64,000 nucleotides of DNA from [Mycobacterium] fortunisiensis (GCF_019050325.1 NZ_VOMB01000002.1:1-64000), one strand, 5' to 3'. Positions 30,599 through 43,508 are shown, counted from the first letter of the stretch. The notes: generated by a model from the letters alone, not told the origin. Numbers and translations are program-made.

Positions 30599-31375
30599 GT
30601 GGATATCAAGGGAGCGAGCGCCATCGTCACTGGTGGCGCATCAGGCATCGGCGCGGCAACCGCCCGCCAGTTGGCCGCCAAGGGAGCCCGCGTCGTCGTG
30701 GCCGACCTGCAGGCAGAAAAGGGTGAGGCCCTCGCCAAGGAGATCGGCGGTGTCTTCGCCAGCGTCGACGTGACCAGCACCGAGCAGATCGAGGCCGCGG
30801 TCAACAAGGCCGTCGAACTCGGCCCGCTGCGCGCTCTGGTGAACTCGGCCGGCATCGGCTGGGCCCAGCGCACCATCGGCAAGGACGGCGAGTTCGCTTC
30901 GGCGCACAACCTGGACGCGTACAAGAAGGTGCTGGCGATCAACCTGGTCGGCACGTTCGACTGCATCCGGCTGGCCGCCACCGCGATGAGCCGCAATGAG
31001 CTCACCGACACCGGCGAGCGGGGCGCGATCGTCAACATGACCAGCGTGGCGGCCTTCGACGGTCAGATCGGCCAGGCGGCCTACTCGTCGTCCAAGGGCG
31101 GCGTGGTAGGCCTGACCCTGCCGGTGGCGCGTGACCTGTCGGCCGTCGGCATTCGGGTGAACACCGTGGCGCCGGGTCTGATCGACACCCCGATCTACGG
31201 CGAAGGCGAGGCGTCGGAGGCGTTCAAGGCCAAGCTCGGTGAGTCGGTGCTGTTCCCGCACCGGCTCGGCAAGCCCGAGGAGCTGGCCTCCATGGTCGTG
31301 GAGCTGCTGACCAACTCGTACATGAACGCCGAGGTGGTCCGCGTCGACGGTGGCATCCGGATGCCACCCAAGTAA
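30599..31375 (+). CDS. Short-chain dehydrogenase (3-hydroxyacyl-CoA dehydrogenase type 2-like)
   Basis: 258 residues from GTG 30599. Classical SDR: cofactor motif TGGASGIG (11-18), NSAG (82-85), Ser149, and the active-site pair Tyr162/Lys166 in AAYSSSKGG. The DLQAEKGEALAK stretch after the second strand suggests an NAD-type site. The overall pattern, including PGLIDTPIYG, resembles type-2 3-hydroxyacyl-CoA dehydrogenases (HSD10-like), which act in beta-oxidation or sterol side-chain pathways. The exact substrate is inferred only. Palindrome A1 follows 14 bases after its stop. Confidence 0.85.
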   Translation: MDIKGASAIVTGGASGIGAATARQLAAKGARVVVADLQAEKGEALAKEIGGVFASVDVTSTEQIEAAVNKAVELGPLRALVNSAGIGWAQRTIGKDGEFASAHNLDAYKKVLAINLVGTFDCIRLAATAMSRNELTDTGERGAIVNMTSVAAFDGQIGQAAYSSSKGGVVGLTLPVARDLSAVGIRVNTVAPGLIDTPIYGEGEASEAFKAKLGESVLFPHRLGKPEELASMVVELLTNSYMNAEVVRVDGGIRMPPK

Positions 31376-31388
31376 CCTTTCTGCCGAG

Positions 31389-31438
31389 CAGACACAAACC
31401 CGTACTTTTTCGTCCGAAAAGGTACGGGTTTGTGTCTG
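31389..31438. repeat. Palindrome A1 (first copy)
   Basis: Near-perfect inverted repeat with arms of 24 bases (31389-31412 and 31415-31438), one mismatch and a 2-base centre. Each arm contains the core AAACCCGTAC. It starts 14 bases after the SDR stop. A related palindrome (A2) lies about 1 kb downstream. It could terminate SDR transcription, although no T-run follows. The match to A2 in both arms and in the flanking CAGAC and TGGGCGG-like bases goes beyond what a terminator needs, so it is listed as a repeat. Confidence 0.85.
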
Positions 31439-31511
31439 TTGGCGGGGTTATCCACAGGGCAAATGGGCAGATGGTGGCGGTATTGCGTAGCGGCCGCGAG
31501 CATCGAATGCC

Positions 31512-32384
31512 ATGGGGGTTGACGATGTGTTCGCTGTCCATGGCGGAATCGCCACGACGCAGCAATTGCTCGCCGCGATCAACGACCGAACTCTCGCCAG
31601 CCGCGTGCGGGCCGGGACATTGTTCCGTGTCTGGCACGGCGTGTACTCGTCCCGGCCGCCGGACACAGCGTGCCGACTTCGTGCACTCGATCTGCTGACG
31701 GACCAGCCGATCGTAGCCTGCATGAACACCGCCGCGCAGATCTATGGCTTTGACACCGACCCTGATGCCCGCGTTCACATCCTTGACCCGGGTGTGCGTA
31801 TGCGTCCGTCACCGAATCTGATGGTGCATCAGCGAATTGGCGCTCCGCTCAAAAAGGTTGGCGGTCGCTTGTTGACGGCTCCGGCTTGGACGGCGGTCGA
31901 GATGGCTCGGGTGTTGCGCCGCCCGCGTGCGTTGGCCACGCTCGACGCCGCACTGCGCAGCGAGACCTGCACGGTTGCCGATCTCGAGGCGGCACTCAAG
32001 GAGCAGCGTGGTCGGCGAGGTGTCGTCAAAGTACGTGAGTTGTTGCCCCACGCAGATGCCAGGGCGGAATCGCCGATGGAATCCGAGATGCGGCTGGTTT
32101 TCCTCGATTGGGGTCTGCCCACCCCGGAGTTGCAGTACGAGATTCGTGACCTGCACGGAAGGCTGTGGCGGGTCGACTTTGCCTGGCCGGAACGTCGGGT
32201 GGCAGCAGAATACGACAGTGTCGACTGGCATGCGAATGCTGATGCGTTCAAGCATGATCGGATGAAATCCGCGCGCCTGCACGAGGCCGGATGGGTCAGC
32301 GTGCCGGCCGTGGTCGACGACGTGCGGCGGCACGGAGACGAACTGTGCGCGAGGATCTACCGGGCATTTGACCGCGTCGCATGA
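31512..32384 (+). CDS. AbiEi-like / DUF559-type protein between palindromes A1 and A2
   Basis: 290 residues from ATG 31512. The N-terminal part (about 1-60) resembles the AbiEi antitoxin-type winged helix: GGIATTQQLLAAI, then LFRVWHGVYSS. The C-terminal part (about 185-290) resembles the DUF559/Vsr-like PD-(D/E)XK fold: ESEMRLVFLDWGLP, VDFAWPERRVAAEYDS, then W and H. No partner toxin gene (AbiEii) is next to it. A leader of 73 bases contains TTATCCACA (31448-31456). Function unknown: it might be a nuclease, a DNA-binding repressor, or both. It sits between palindromes A1 and A2 and between two convergent genes. Confidence 0.75.
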   Translation: MGVDDVFAVHGGIATTQQLLAAINDRTLASRVRAGTLFRVWHGVYSSRPPDTACRLRALDLLTDQPIVACMNTAAQIYGFDTDPDARVHILDPGVRMRPSPNLMVHQRIGAPLKKVGGRLLTAPAWTAVEMARVLRRPRALATLDAALRSETCTVADLEAALKEQRGRRGVVKVRELLPHADARAESPMESEMRLVFLDWGLPTPELQYEIRDLHGRLWRVDFAWPERRVAAEYDSVDWHANADAFKHDRMKSARLHEAGWVSVPAVVDDVRRHGDELCARIYRAFDRVA

Positions 32385-32395
32385 TCCCCCGCGAA

Positions 32396-32445
32396 CAGAC
32401 GTAAACCCGTACCAATTTGGGCGAAAAGGTACGGGTTTGCGTCTG
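32396..32445. repeat. Palindrome A2 (second copy)
   Basis: Inverted repeat with 18-base arms (32396-32413 and 32428-32445) and one mismatch (G-T pairing in RNA), around a 14-base centre. The arms contain the same AAACCCGTACC core as A1. The right half, including CGAAAAGGTACGGGTTTG, is nearly identical to that of A1. It lies between the stops of the AbiEi/DUF559 gene (32384) and the convergent alcohol dehydrogenase (32460) and could act as a bidirectional terminator. Confidence 0.85.
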
Positions 32446-32459
32446 CTGGGCGGAAAGGG

Positions 32460-33587
32460 TTACCAGTCCGATTCGTCGAACTTGATGACACCACGAATGT
32501 TGTTGCCGTCCAACATGTCCTGGTAGCCCTGGTTGAGGTCTTCGAGCTTGTAGGTCCGGGTGACCATGTCATCGACATTGAGCAGACCGGACTTGTACAG
32601 CGCCACCAGTCGCGGCGTCTCGATGTGCGAGCTGCCGCCACCGAAGATGTTGCCCTTCAACGTCTTCTGCAGCATGGTGAACAGGAACAGGTTGAGCTTG
32701 ACGTCGGCGTCCATCATCGACCCCATGCCCGTCACCACGCAGGTGCCGGTCTTGGCGGTCAGGATCATGGCCTCTTCGATGTACTCACCCTTCATCTCGC
32801 CGACCGCGATGATCACCTTGTCGGCCATCAGTCCGTAGGTCAGGTCGATCATCGGCGCGATGGCCTCGGCCATCGACGGGTACACGTGCGTCGCACCGAA
32901 CTTCAGCGCCTGATCGCGCTTCCACGGGTTCGGGTCGATGGCGATGACGTGCTTGGCACCCGAGATCACCGCGCCCTGCAGCGCGCTCATGCCGATGCCG
33001 CCGACGCCGACGATCGCGACCGTCTCGCCGGCCTGCACCTGCGCGACGTTGGTGGCCGAGCCGAAGCCGGTGGGCACCGCGCAGCCCATGATGGCCGCCG
33101 ACTCGAACGGGATGTCCTTGTCGATCTTGACGACGGAATCCTTGTGCACCGTCATGTACGGGGCGAACGTCCCCAGCAGGTTCATCGCCGCCACCTCGTG
33201 GCCACCGGAGGTGTGGATCCGGTTGGTGCCGTCGGCGATGGCCTTGCCGCCGAGCAGGACCGCACCGCGGTCACACAGCGAGCGGAACCCCTTCATGCAC
33301 GGCGGGCAGCTGCCACAGGCCGGGATGAACGCCAGGATGACGTGATCGCCCTCCTCGATGCCGGTGACGTTCTTGCCGACCTTGGTGACCACGCCGGCGC
33401 CCTCGTGCCCGCCCAGACAGGGCAGCGGCATGGGGGTGGCCCCGGTGGTCAGGTGGTAGTCGGAGTGGCACATGCCGGCGGCATGCATCTGGATCTGTAC
33501 TTCGTCGGCGACGGGGTCACCGAGGTCGATCTCCTCGACCTTGAACGGTGAATTCACTTCCCACAGCAGAGCGCCCTTGGTCTTCAT
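32460..33587 (-). CDS. NDMA-dependent-type zinc alcohol dehydrogenase
   Basis: 375 residues. Class III-like medium-chain dehydrogenase: catalytic zinc ligands Cys40 (GMCHSDYH) and His61 (GGHEGAG), with a Cys in MGCAVPTG; structural zinc Cys at 91, 94, 97 and 105; nucleotide-binding VGVGGIGMSALQGA (about 195-210). It closely resembles the AdhE1/NDMA-dependent group of actinobacteria (for example Rv0162c), whose NAD(H) is tightly bound and which need a dedicated electron acceptor. The substrate is a primary alcohol or an aldehyde. It is convergent with the AbiEi/DUF559 gene. Confidence 0.9.
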   Translation of the reverse strand: MKTKGALLWEVNSPFKVEEIDLGDPVADEVQIQMHAAGMCHSDYHLTTGATPMPLPCLGGHEGAGVVTKVGKNVTGIEEGDHVILAFIPACGSCPPCMKGFRSLCDRGAVLLGGKAIADGTNRIHTSGGHEVAAMNLLGTFAPYMTVHKDSVVKIDKDIPFESAAIMGCAVPTGFGSATNVAQVQAGETVAIVGVGGIGMSALQGAVISGAKHVIAIDPNPWKRDQALKFGATHVYPSMAEAIAPMIDLTYGLMADKVIIAVGEMKGEYIEEAMILTAKTGTCVVTGMGSMMDADVKLNLFLFTMLQKTLKGNIFGGGSSHIETPRLVALYKSGLLNVDDMVTRTYKLEDLNQGYQDMLDGNNIRGVIKFDESDW

Positions 33588-33682
33588 GGAACGCGATAAT
33601 AGAACAGGTTGCAGTACTGTCCAGTAACTGGCCTTTGAACTGCGGAAATGTGCGCTTCATTTCGTTGTGGCGCTCATTGTTG

Positions 33683-33694
33683 TGACACGTGTCA
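33683..33694. promoter_or_regulatory. 12-bp palindrome, possible operator
   Basis: TGACACGTGTCA is a perfect 12-base palindrome. It lies in the intergenic region between the divergent alcohol dehydrogenase (start 33587) and VOC gene (start 33751), about 95 bases from the former and 57 from the latter. Position and symmetry suggest a regulator site, but no obvious regulator gene is adjacent. Confidence 0.35.
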
Positions 33695-33750
33695 GGTTTG
33701 TGGGCGTGGGGTGGACGATGAGTTCGCGGCCCACCGCCGGTCTACCTGAC

Positions 33751-34242
33751 ATGACCGAAATCCACGCCGACATCGTCCCCAACCTCTGGTTCGACCGGGA
33801 GGCCGAGCAGGCTGCACAGCACTACATCGCGGCGTTCGGCGGCAACGGCCGCATCCTCCACACCGTCGCCGCGCACCCGGATGCCCCGTCTCCGCAGGAC
33901 GTGCCGATGGTGGTCGAGTTCGAGTTGTCCGGGCAGCGGTTTGTCGGAATCAACGGCGGACCACAGTTCACCTTCACCGAGGCGGTGTCCCTTGAGGTGC
34001 GGGTCAGCGGCCAGGAGGCGCTGGACCAGATCTGGGCTGCGCTGAGCGAGGGCGGTGAGGAATTGCCCTGTGGCTGGCTCAAGGACAAATACGGGCTGGC
34101 CTGGCAGATCACCCCGACCGACTACTACGACATGGTGACCAAGGGAGACGACGCTGCCAGAGCCCGGTTGATGTCGGCGGTGCTGAGCACGTTCGGCAAG
34201 TTCGACATCGCCGCGTTGCAGGCGGCCTACGACGGTTCGTGA
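33751..34242 (+). CDS. VOC-family protein (PhnB/3-demethylubiquinone methyltransferase-like fold)
   Basis: 163 residues from ATG 33751 (ATG 33718 in frame would add 11). It resembles the PhnB-like subgroup of VOC proteins: IVPNLWFDREAEQAAQHYIAAFG, then GINGGPQFTFTEAVSLEV, then CGWLKDKYGLAWQITP. Members of this subgroup are often named 3-demethylubiquinone-9 3-methyltransferase, but a real methyltransferase activity is unlikely. The function here is unknown. Palindrome B1 follows 9 bases after the stop. Confidence 0.85.
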   Translation: MTEIHADIVPNLWFDREAEQAAQHYIAAFGGNGRILHTVAAHPDAPSPQDVPMVVEFELSGQRFVGINGGPQFTFTEAVSLEVRVSGQEALDQIWAALSEGGEELPCGWLKDKYGLAWQITPTDYYDMVTKGDDAARARLMSAVLSTFGKFDIAALQAAYDGS

Positions 34243-34250
34243 GGGCTGGC

Positions 34251-34305
34251 GAGCGGCCAGTTGTTGCACGGATTTCAAAAGCTCGCGTGGCATAACCGGC
34301 CGCTC
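34251..34305. repeat. Palindrome B1 (first copy)
   Basis: A 55-base imperfect palindrome: GAGCGGCC and GGCCGCTC at its ends, GTT/AAC and CACG/CGTG pairs further inside. It is nearly identical (50 of 55 positions) to B2, 1036 bases downstream. It lies 9 bases after the VOC stop and may terminate that gene. The sequence differs from the A palindromes, although position and size are the same. Confidence 0.85.
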
Positions 34306-35286
34306 GATCTCGACTTCACCGCGATATCCCCAGTGCGGACTTGATCCACAACAGGCGACGGATGAGCCCGGAGCGGGCGCTGTGCGTCGGCGGGCACCGC
34401 GAGGGTGGCGGCATGGACAGACCGTTCCTCGCGACAGAAGCGCCCTTCCTCGGGACAGAGGCGCTGGCCGCGCGGACGGTGACCCGACGGGGCCTTGCGC
34501 GTCGTTATGAGGCCGCCTACCGCGACGTCTATCTCGCCAAAGATGCCGAGATGACGGCGGCGACGCGTGCGGTGGCCGCGTGGCTGTGGTCCGGGCGCCA
34601 GGGCGACGCTGGCGGGCCTCTCGGCGTCTGCGTTTTACGGCACGCGGTGGATCGACCCGACCACACCCGCCGAGCTCTACCGCCGCAATGGAAAGCCGAC
34701 CGAGGGAATCCGCATCCATCGCGGCGAGTTGCCTCCCGACGAGATCCGCCTGCTCAGGGGTCTGCCGGTGACGACGCCAGCCCGGACGGCGTTCGATCTG
34801 GGACGACAACCGGGCCGGGAGGAGGCCGTCATCCAGGTGGACGCTCTCGCGCAGGCCACCCACGTGTGCGCGGACGATATTTCGCCACTGCTCGAGCGGC
34901 ACCCGGGGATCCGGGGTCTGGTGCAACTCCGCCAGGTCCTCGACCTGATGGATGGCGGTGCCGAATCACCGCCGGAAACCCGCACTCGCCTGGTGCTCGT
35001 CGACGCGGGTCTGCCCAAGCCGCAGACGCAGATCGTGGTGCGGGGGAATTTCGGTGCCAGACGGTCTGCGCGCATCGACATGGGCTACGCCGAGTTCAAG
35101 GTCGGCGTCGAATACGAGGGTGCCCAGCACTGGACCGATCCTCGGGTGCGGGCGAACGACATCGACCGCTATGCCGAACTCGCTGCGCAGGGTTGGCTCA
35201 TCGTCAGGGTCGGTGCCGATCTGCTGAATCACCGACCACACGTGATCGTGGCCCGGGTTTGTGCGGCACTGCGGGCTCGAGGTGCT

Positions 35287-38222
<2,936 letters not shown>

Positions 38223-38284
38223 TGTCGGAGTGGGTTTCTAGGATCGCGCCATGAGTTCCCAGCGAGTAGCGGAGCGGATCGCGC

Positions 38285-39028
38285 ATGAGTGACGACAAGA
38301 TGCTGGTGCGGATCGCCGCATTGCTGCGTCAGGCCGAGGGCACCGACAACACCCACGAGGCCGAGGCGTTCATGGCCGCCGCCCAACGGCTGGCCACCGC
38401 CACGTCGATCGACCTGGCGCGGGCCCGCGCGCATTCGGCCGAACGGACCAGGGCGCAGATGCCGGTGCAACGCACCATCACCATCGGTGCGGCCGGCACC
38501 AAGGGCCTGCGCACCTACGTGCAGCTGTTCGTGGTGATCGGGCAGGCCAACGACGTGAAATGCGATGTGGCGTCGAACTCGACGTTCGTTTACGCCTACG
38601 GGTTCGCCGAGGACATCGATGCCACCCACGCGCTCTACACCAGCCTGCTGCTGCAGATGGTCAAGGCGTCGCAGGCCTACATCGCCTCGGGTGCGCACCG
38701 ACCCACCCCGACGATCACCGCCCGGCTCAACTTCCAGCTGGCCTTCGGTGCCCGCATCGGTCAACGGCTGATCCAGGCCCGCGAGGAAGCCCAGCGCGAG
38801 GTCGATGAGGCGGACCAGCCCGGTACCGCAATCGCACTGCGGGACAAGGATATCGAGTTGCGCAGCTTCTACCGCGAAGCCTCACAGGCGCGCGGGACGT
38901 GGCGGGCGACCAACGCCACGGCGGGTTATTCGTCGGCCGCCCGGCGGGCCGGGGACCGGGCCGGCCGCCATGCGCGGCTCGGGACCGACCCGGAGATCTC
39001 CGGCGCGCGCGGCGCCCTGGAGCGATGA
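38285..39028 (+). CDS. DUF2786-type protein (Rv0184 type)
   Basis: 247 residues. The N-terminal segment (about 1-45: MLVRIAALLRQAEGTDNTHEAEAFMAAAQRL and following) is the DUF2786 motif. The rest is a helical domain with many Arg and Gln and a C-terminal basic tail. Length and position fit Rv0184. The function of this family is unknown. Its stop overlaps the ATG of the next gene, which is a likely functional partner. Confidence 0.85.
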   Translation: MSDDKMLVRIAALLRQAEGTDNTHEAEAFMAAAQRLATATSIDLARARAHSAERTRAQMPVQRTITIGAAGTKGLRTYVQLFVVIGQANDVKCDVASNSTFVYAYGFAEDIDATHALYTSLLLQMVKASQAYIASGAHRPTPTITARLNFQLAFGARIGQRLIQAREEAQREVDEADQPGTAIALRDKDIELRSFYREASQARGTWRATNATAGYSSAARRAGDRAGRHARLGTDPEISGARGALER

Positions 39029-39495
39029 GCAGCCGGGACACCCAGCGCGCCAAGGTGTATGCCGCCGAGCAGTTCGTGCGCACCATGTTCGACCGTGCCG
39101 CCCAACACAGTTCACGGGCCATCGATTTCTTCGGCACCTCGCTGACCTTGCCGCCGGAGGCGAAGTTCGGGTCGGTCGAGGCGGTGCAGCGCTACGTCGA
39201 CGAGGTGCTCGCCCGGGTGGGTGGCGCCGCGGTCGCGGTGCGGGCCCGTCGGGGAGTGACCGCGGCGCATTACCAGTCGACCGACGGCAGGGCCGTCATC
39301 GCCGTGCCCGAGCGGACCAGTTGGGCACTGCGAGAGTTGGTGGTGCTGCACGAGCTGGCGCATCACCTGAGCCCGGAGGGTCCGGCGCACGGCCCGGGCT
39401 TCGTGGCCACCTACTGCGAACTGTGCGAGACCATCATGGGTCCGGAAGTGGGACTGGTGCTGCGCATGGTCTATGCGAAAGAAGGCGTGGTCTGA
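39025..39495 (+). CDS. Putative metallohydrolase, TIGR04338 family (Rv0185 type)
   Basis: 156 residues from ATG 39025 (overlaps the previous stop). It contains a zinc-protease-like motif HELAHH (109-114) followed by HGPGF (122-126), which gives the HExxH and a third His ligand. No signal peptide, so it would be cytosolic. The family is confined to actinobacteria and biochemically uncharacterised. Rv0184 and Rv0185 homologues always travel together in mycobacteria as far as I recall, which suggests a joint role. Confidence 0.85.
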   Translation: MSSRDTQRAKVYAAEQFVRTMFDRAAQHSSRAIDFFGTSLTLPPEAKFGSVEAVQRYVDEVLARVGGAAVAVRARRGVTAAHYQSTDGRAVIAVPERTSWALRELVVLHELAHHLSPEGPAHGPGFVATYCELCETIMGPEVGLVLRMVYAKEGVV

Positions 39496-39521
39496 CGGCG
39501 GCCCCGTCTAGCCTGAGCCAT

Positions 39522-40190
39522 GTGACCGAACCCCGTGATGTCGACGCCATGTTCACCGACGTGCTGCACACCGAGGACGATGCGTTACGCGCGGCGCGGG
39601 CCTCGGCGCAGGCCGCTGACATGCCCGCGATCGAGGTGTCGGCCCAACACGGAAAGCTGTTGTCGCTGTTGGCCACCATCTCCGGTGCGCGCAGTGTGCT
39701 GGAGATCGGCACGCTGGCCGGCTACAGCACCATCAACCTGGCCCGCGGGGTGGGTCCGGACGGCAGCGTCGTCACGCTCGAATACGAGCCACGGCATGCC
39801 GAGGTGGCCCGGGCCAATCTGCAGCGGGCCGGTGTCGCCGACCGCGTCGAGATCATCGTCGGCCCGGCCCTGGACACCCTGCCGCACCTGGCCGAGCGCG
39901 GTTGGGGCTACACGCAGGCCTTCGACCTCATCTTCATCGACGCCGACAAGGAGAACAACGTCGGCTACGTCGAGTGGGCCGTCAAACTCGGACGTGCGGG
40001 GTCGATCATCGTGGTGGACAACGTGACCCGGATGGGCCGGGTGTTGCACCCCGCCGCCGACGATGCGCAGGCGCAGGCCGTGCGCGACATGCTGGAGATG
40101 ATGGGCGACGACCCACGCCTGGACACGGCGGCCATCCAGACCGTGGGGACCAAGGGCTGGGATGGCTTCGCCGTGGCGCTGATCAGGTGA
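39522..40190 (+). CDS. Class I SAM-dependent O-methyltransferase (Rv0187 type)
   Basis: 222 residues from GTG 39522. Catechol-O-methyltransferase-like family: [18 protein letters not shown] (SAM-binding motif I, about 57-73), [16 protein letters not shown], then [15 protein letters not shown] (metal-binding Asp) and [11 protein letters not shown]. It would methylate a hydroxyl of a catechol-type or similar small molecule using Mg2+. Position fits Rv0187. In M. tuberculosis a beta-glucosidase (bglS) and the metallothionein mymT lie between Rv0185 and Rv0187; here only 26 bases do. It overlaps the convergent mmpL end by 8 bases. Confidence 0.9.
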   Translation: MTEPRDVDAMFTDVLHTEDDALRAARASAQAADMPAIEVSAQHGKLLSLLATISGARSVLEIGTLAGYSTINLARGVGPDGSVVTLEYEPRHAEVARANLQRAGVADRVEIIVGPALDTLPHLAERGWGYTQAFDLIFIDADKENNVGYVEWAVKLGRAGSIIVVDNVTRMGRVLHPAADDAQAQAVRDMLEMMGDDPRLDTAAIQTVGTKGWDGFAVALIR

Positions 40191-43083
40191 GCGAGTCCTG
40201 CGGTTGCCGCTGGACCGGCTTGGGCCACGGTTCCGGCTTCGGCCGCTGCCGGACCATCTGCGGCCACCAGAACCACTTGCCCAGCAGCGCCGCGATCGAC
40301 GGGGTCATGAAGGCCCGGATCACCAGGGTGTCGAACAGCAGGCCCAGGCCGATCGTGGTGCCCACCTGACCGATCACGGCCAGCTCGCTGACCGCCATCG
40401 ACATCATGGTGAACGCGAACACCAGGCCGGCGGCCGTCACCACCGAACCACTGCCACCCATCGCGCGGATGATGCCGGTATTGAGCCCGGCATGGATCTC
40501 CTCTTTGAGCCGGGAGACCAGTAGCAGGTTGTAGTCCGCGCCGACGGCCAACAGGATGATCACCGACATCGCCAGCACCATCCAGTGCAACTCCAGCCCG
40601 ATCAGGTGCTGCCAGATCAGCACCGACAGGCCGAACGCGCTGCCGAGGGAGACCACCACTGTGCCGACGATGACCGCGGCGGCCACCACACTGCGCGTGA
40701 TGATCAGCATGATGATGAAAATCAGGCAGAGCGAGGCGATTCCGGCGATCAGCAGGTCGTAGTTGGCGCCTTCCTGCATGTCCTTGAAGGTGGCCGCGGT
40801 ACCGCCGAGGTAGATCTTGGAACCCTCCAGCGGGGTGCCCTTGATCGCCTCCTTGGCGGCGTTCTTGATCGGATCGATGTGCGAGATGCCCTCGGGGCTC
40901 ATCGGATCGCCCTCATGGCTGATGATGAACCGCACCGCGTGCCCGTCCGGCGACAGGAACATCTTCATGCCGCGCTTGAAGTCGGGGTTCTCGAAGGTCT
41001 CCGGCGGCAGGTAGAACGAGTCGTCGTTCTTGGCCTTGTCGAAGGCCTGGCCCATGGCGGTGGAGTTGTCCTGCATCGCTGCCATCTGATCCTGCATGCC
41101 GCCCTGGGTGGCCTGCATGGTCAGCATCATGGTCTTCATCGACTTCATCGTCGTGATCATCGGCTGCATGTTCGCGATCATCACCGGGATGAGTGCGTTC
41201 ATCTGATCCATGTCGGGCACGATCTGCTCGAAATCGGCTGTCATGGTGTCGATCCCGTCCAGGGTGTCGAACACCGAACGCATGGCCCAGCACATCGGGA
41301 TGTCGAAGCAGTGCGGTTCCCAGTACAGATAGTTGCGGATCGGGCGGAAGAAGTCGTCGAAGTCCGAGATGTTGTCGCGGAGTTCCTTGACGTCGTCGAC
41401 CATGCCGTGCATCTTGCCGACCATGCTGTTCATGACTTCGCGCATCTGTTCCATCAGCGCGATCATCCGGTCCATCGTGTCGATGGTGACCTGCATGTCG
41501 TCGGCCTGCTTGAGCATGTCGTCCATGCGGTCCTGCATGTACTTCTGATTCATGGTCTGCGTGGTGCCCTGCATGCTGATCTGGAACGGGATCGAGGTGT
41601 GCTCGATCGGCGTTCCCTGCGGGCGGGTGATGGCCTGCACCCGAGAAATGCCGGGCACCTGGAAGATTCGCTTGGCGATCCGCTCGATCACCAGGAAGTC
41701 CGCGGAGTTGCGCAGGTCGTGATCGCTTTCGATCAGCAGCAGTTCCGGGTTCATCCGGGCTGGGGAGAAGTGCCGGTCGGCCGCGGCGTAACCACTGTTG
41801 GCCGGCAGATCGGCCGGCATGTAGTCGCGGTCGTTGTAGTTGGTCCGGTAGCCGGGCAGGGTCAGCAGACCGACCAGCGAGATGGCGATGGTGGCGATCA
41901 GGATCGGGCCGGGCCAACGCACCACGGCCGCACCGATTTTGCGCCAGCCGCGGGTCCGCGAAGCGCGCTTGGGCTCCAGGGTCTTGCCGAACCTGCTGGC
42001 GATGGTGATGATGGCCGGCCCGATGGTCAGGGCGGCGGCCACCACCGTCACCATGCCGATCGCCAGTGGGATGCCCAGCGATTGGAAGTACGGCAGCCGG
42101 GTGAAGTGCAGGCACAAGGTGGCGCCGGCGATGGTCAGGCCCGAGCCCAGCACCACATGGGCGGTGCCGTGGAACATGGTGTAGTAGGCCTGTTCTCGAT
42201 CCTCGCCGACACTTCTGGCCTCTTGATATCGGCCGATCAGGAAGATGGCGTAGTCGGTGGCCGCGGCGATGGCCAGCGTCACCAACAGGTTGGTGGCGAA
42301 CGTGGACAGGCCGATGATGTTGTAGTAGCCCAAAAACGCGATCATGCCGCGGGCCGCCGACAGGGACAGCACCACCATGACCAGGGTGAGGATCACCGTG
42401 ATGATCGAGCGGTAGACCATCAGCAGCATGATGATGATGACCGTGAAGGTCAGCGCCTCGATCATGCGCATGCTGCGGTCACCGGCGATGTTCTGATCGG
42501 CCGACAGCGCGGCCGGCCCGGTGACGTAGGCCTTCAGGCCTTCGGGCGCCTGGACACTGTTGACGATGTTCTGGACGGCCTCGACCGATTCGTTGGCCAG
42601 CGCCTCGCCCTGGTTACCCGCGGTGTAGACCTGCACGTAGGAGGACAGGCCGTCGGAGCTCTGGGCGCCGGAGGCGGTCAGCGGATCGCCCCAGAAATCC
42701 TGGACGTGCTCGATGTGCTTCTTGTCGGCTTCGAGCTTGTCGACGATCTCGTCGTAGTACTTGTGCGCGTCGTCACCGAGGGGATGGTCGGCTTCGAGCA
42801 CGACCATTACCGAGCTGTTGGACTTGAACTCCTGAAAGACCTCGCCGACGCGCTTCATCGCGACCATCGACGGCGCCTCGTCCGGCGTCATCGACACCGA
42901 GCGCATCTTCCCGACCTCTTCGAGCTGAGGCACGATGACGTTGAGGACGGCGATCAGGGCGACCCAGCCGATGATCAGCGGGATCGACAGCCGCCGGATC
43001 CACTTGGCAATGCCGCCATGGTTGTGGTGCTTCGGTCCCGGGGTGACCGGAATCGAGTCCGTCGGGGTGTCGTAGTTGCTCAT
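40183..43083 (-). CDS. MmpL family RND transporter (MmpL4/5 type)
   Basis: 966 residues. RND transporter with 12 predicted helices: after TM1 (about 30-52) comes a periplasmic domain, then five helices with [17 protein letters not shown] (proton-relay Asp/Tyr), then a long periplasmic part that is very rich in Met, Asp and Gln (about 500-720). That part is predicted as a helical coiled coil, as in MmpL4/MmpL5, and includes two Cys (HCFDIPMCW). The second half has [15 protein letters not shown]. MmpL4/5 proteins export siderophores, and related ones export glycopeptidolipids; the substrate here is not predictable. The start overlaps the mmpS stop (ATGA). Confidence 0.93.
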   Translation of the reverse strand: MSNYDTPTDSIPVTPGPKHHNHGGIAKWIRRLSIPLIIGWVALIAVLNVIVPQLEEVGKMRSVSMTPDEAPSMVAMKRVGEVFQEFKSNSSVMVVLEADHPLGDDAHKYYDEIVDKLEADKKHIEHVQDFWGDPLTASGAQSSDGLSSYVQVYTAGNQGEALANESVEAVQNIVNSVQAPEGLKAYVTGPAALSADQNIAGDRSMRMIEALTFTVIIIMLLMVYRSIITVILTLVMVVLSLSAARGMIAFLGYYNIIGLSTFATNLLVTLAIAAATDYAIFLIGRYQEARSVGEDREQAYYTMFHGTAHVVLGSGLTIAGATLCLHFTRLPYFQSLGIPLAIGMVTVVAAALTIGPAIITIASRFGKTLEPKRASRTRGWRKIGAAVVRWPGPILIATIAISLVGLLTLPGYRTNYNDRDYMPADLPANSGYAAADRHFSPARMNPELLLIESDHDLRNSADFLVIERIAKRIFQVPGISRVQAITRPQGTPIEHTSIPFQISMQGTTQTMNQKYMQDRMDDMLKQADDMQVTIDTMDRMIALMEQMREVMNSMVGKMHGMVDDVKELRDNISDFDDFFRPIRNYLYWEPHCFDIPMCWAMRSVFDTLDGIDTMTADFEQIVPDMDQMNALIPVMIANMQPMITTMKSMKTMMLTMQATQGGMQDQMAAMQDNSTAMGQAFDKAKNDDSFYLPPETFENPDFKRGMKMFLSPDGHAVRFIISHEGDPMSPEGISHIDPIKNAAKEAIKGTPLEGSKIYLGGTAATFKDMQEGANYDLLIAGIASLCLIFIIMLIITRSVVAAAVIVGTVVVSLGSAFGLSVLIWQHLIGLELHWMVLAMSVIILLAVGADYNLLLVSRLKEEIHAGLNTGIIRAMGGSGSVVTAAGLVFAFTMMSMAVSELAVIGQVGTTIGLGLLFDTLVIRAFMTPSIAALLGKWFWWPQMVRQRPKPEPWPKPVQRQPQDSLT

Positions 43084-43508
43084 GCAGATTTCACCAAGCA
43101 GAAGGTTTGGGCGTTCACGCCGTTGGAGGTTCTCTCGTCTTTGACTTCGTCATCGACGGTGATGCGGCAGCTGATCGTGTCGCCGTTGCCCTGGGCCACG
43201 ATGTTGGGGAACACCGACGGCGCGGTCGATTCCAGCCGCAACGTCCACGGCAGGGTCACCCCGTCGATGCGTTGCGGCTGGGCGTCGAGGTCGAGGTAGT
43301 TCACGTCGGCGTAGGCACCCGGCTCGCCGTAGATCTCATAGACCACGACCTTGGGGTCGAACGGCTTGGTGTCATCGACCTTGGCGCTGGAGATGCCCGA
43401 CCCGTCGCCGGTGCCGAAGAACGTGCGCACCCGCATCACCGTGAATCCGCCGACCAGCACCACCGCGGCGATGATCAACGGGATCCAGAACCGTCTCAAC
43501 AGCTTCAT
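43080..43508 (-). CDS. MmpS family accessory protein
   Basis: 142 residues. One N-terminal transmembrane helix (about 6-28) is followed by an extracytoplasmic beta-sandwich domain of the MmpS type: [29 protein letters not shown], and [17 protein letters not shown]. It partners with the MmpL coded directly after it. Two Cys may form a disulfide. The overlap with mmpL couples their translation. Confidence 0.93.
   Translation of the reverse strand: MKLLRRFWIPLIIAAVVLVGGFTVMRVRTFFGTGDGSGISSAKVDDTKPFDPKVVVYEIYGEPGAYADVNYLDLDAQPQRIDGVTLPWTLRLESTAPSVFPNIVAQGNGDTISCRITVDDEVKDERTSNGVNAQTFCLVKSA

Noticed and set aside
31448..31456. TTATCCACA as a DnaA box or replication origin
   Set aside because: A single box without a cluster, and no dnaA/dnaN or AT-rich unwinding region near.
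40585..43299. Open frame of 904 codons on the plus strand
   Set aside because: Antisense to mmpL; His/Asp/Arg-rich shadow with no recognisable domain.
43372..43508. Last 45 codons of the methyltransferase-like frame as real coding sequence
   Set aside because: They overlap mmpS in another frame and do not resemble the methyltransferase family.
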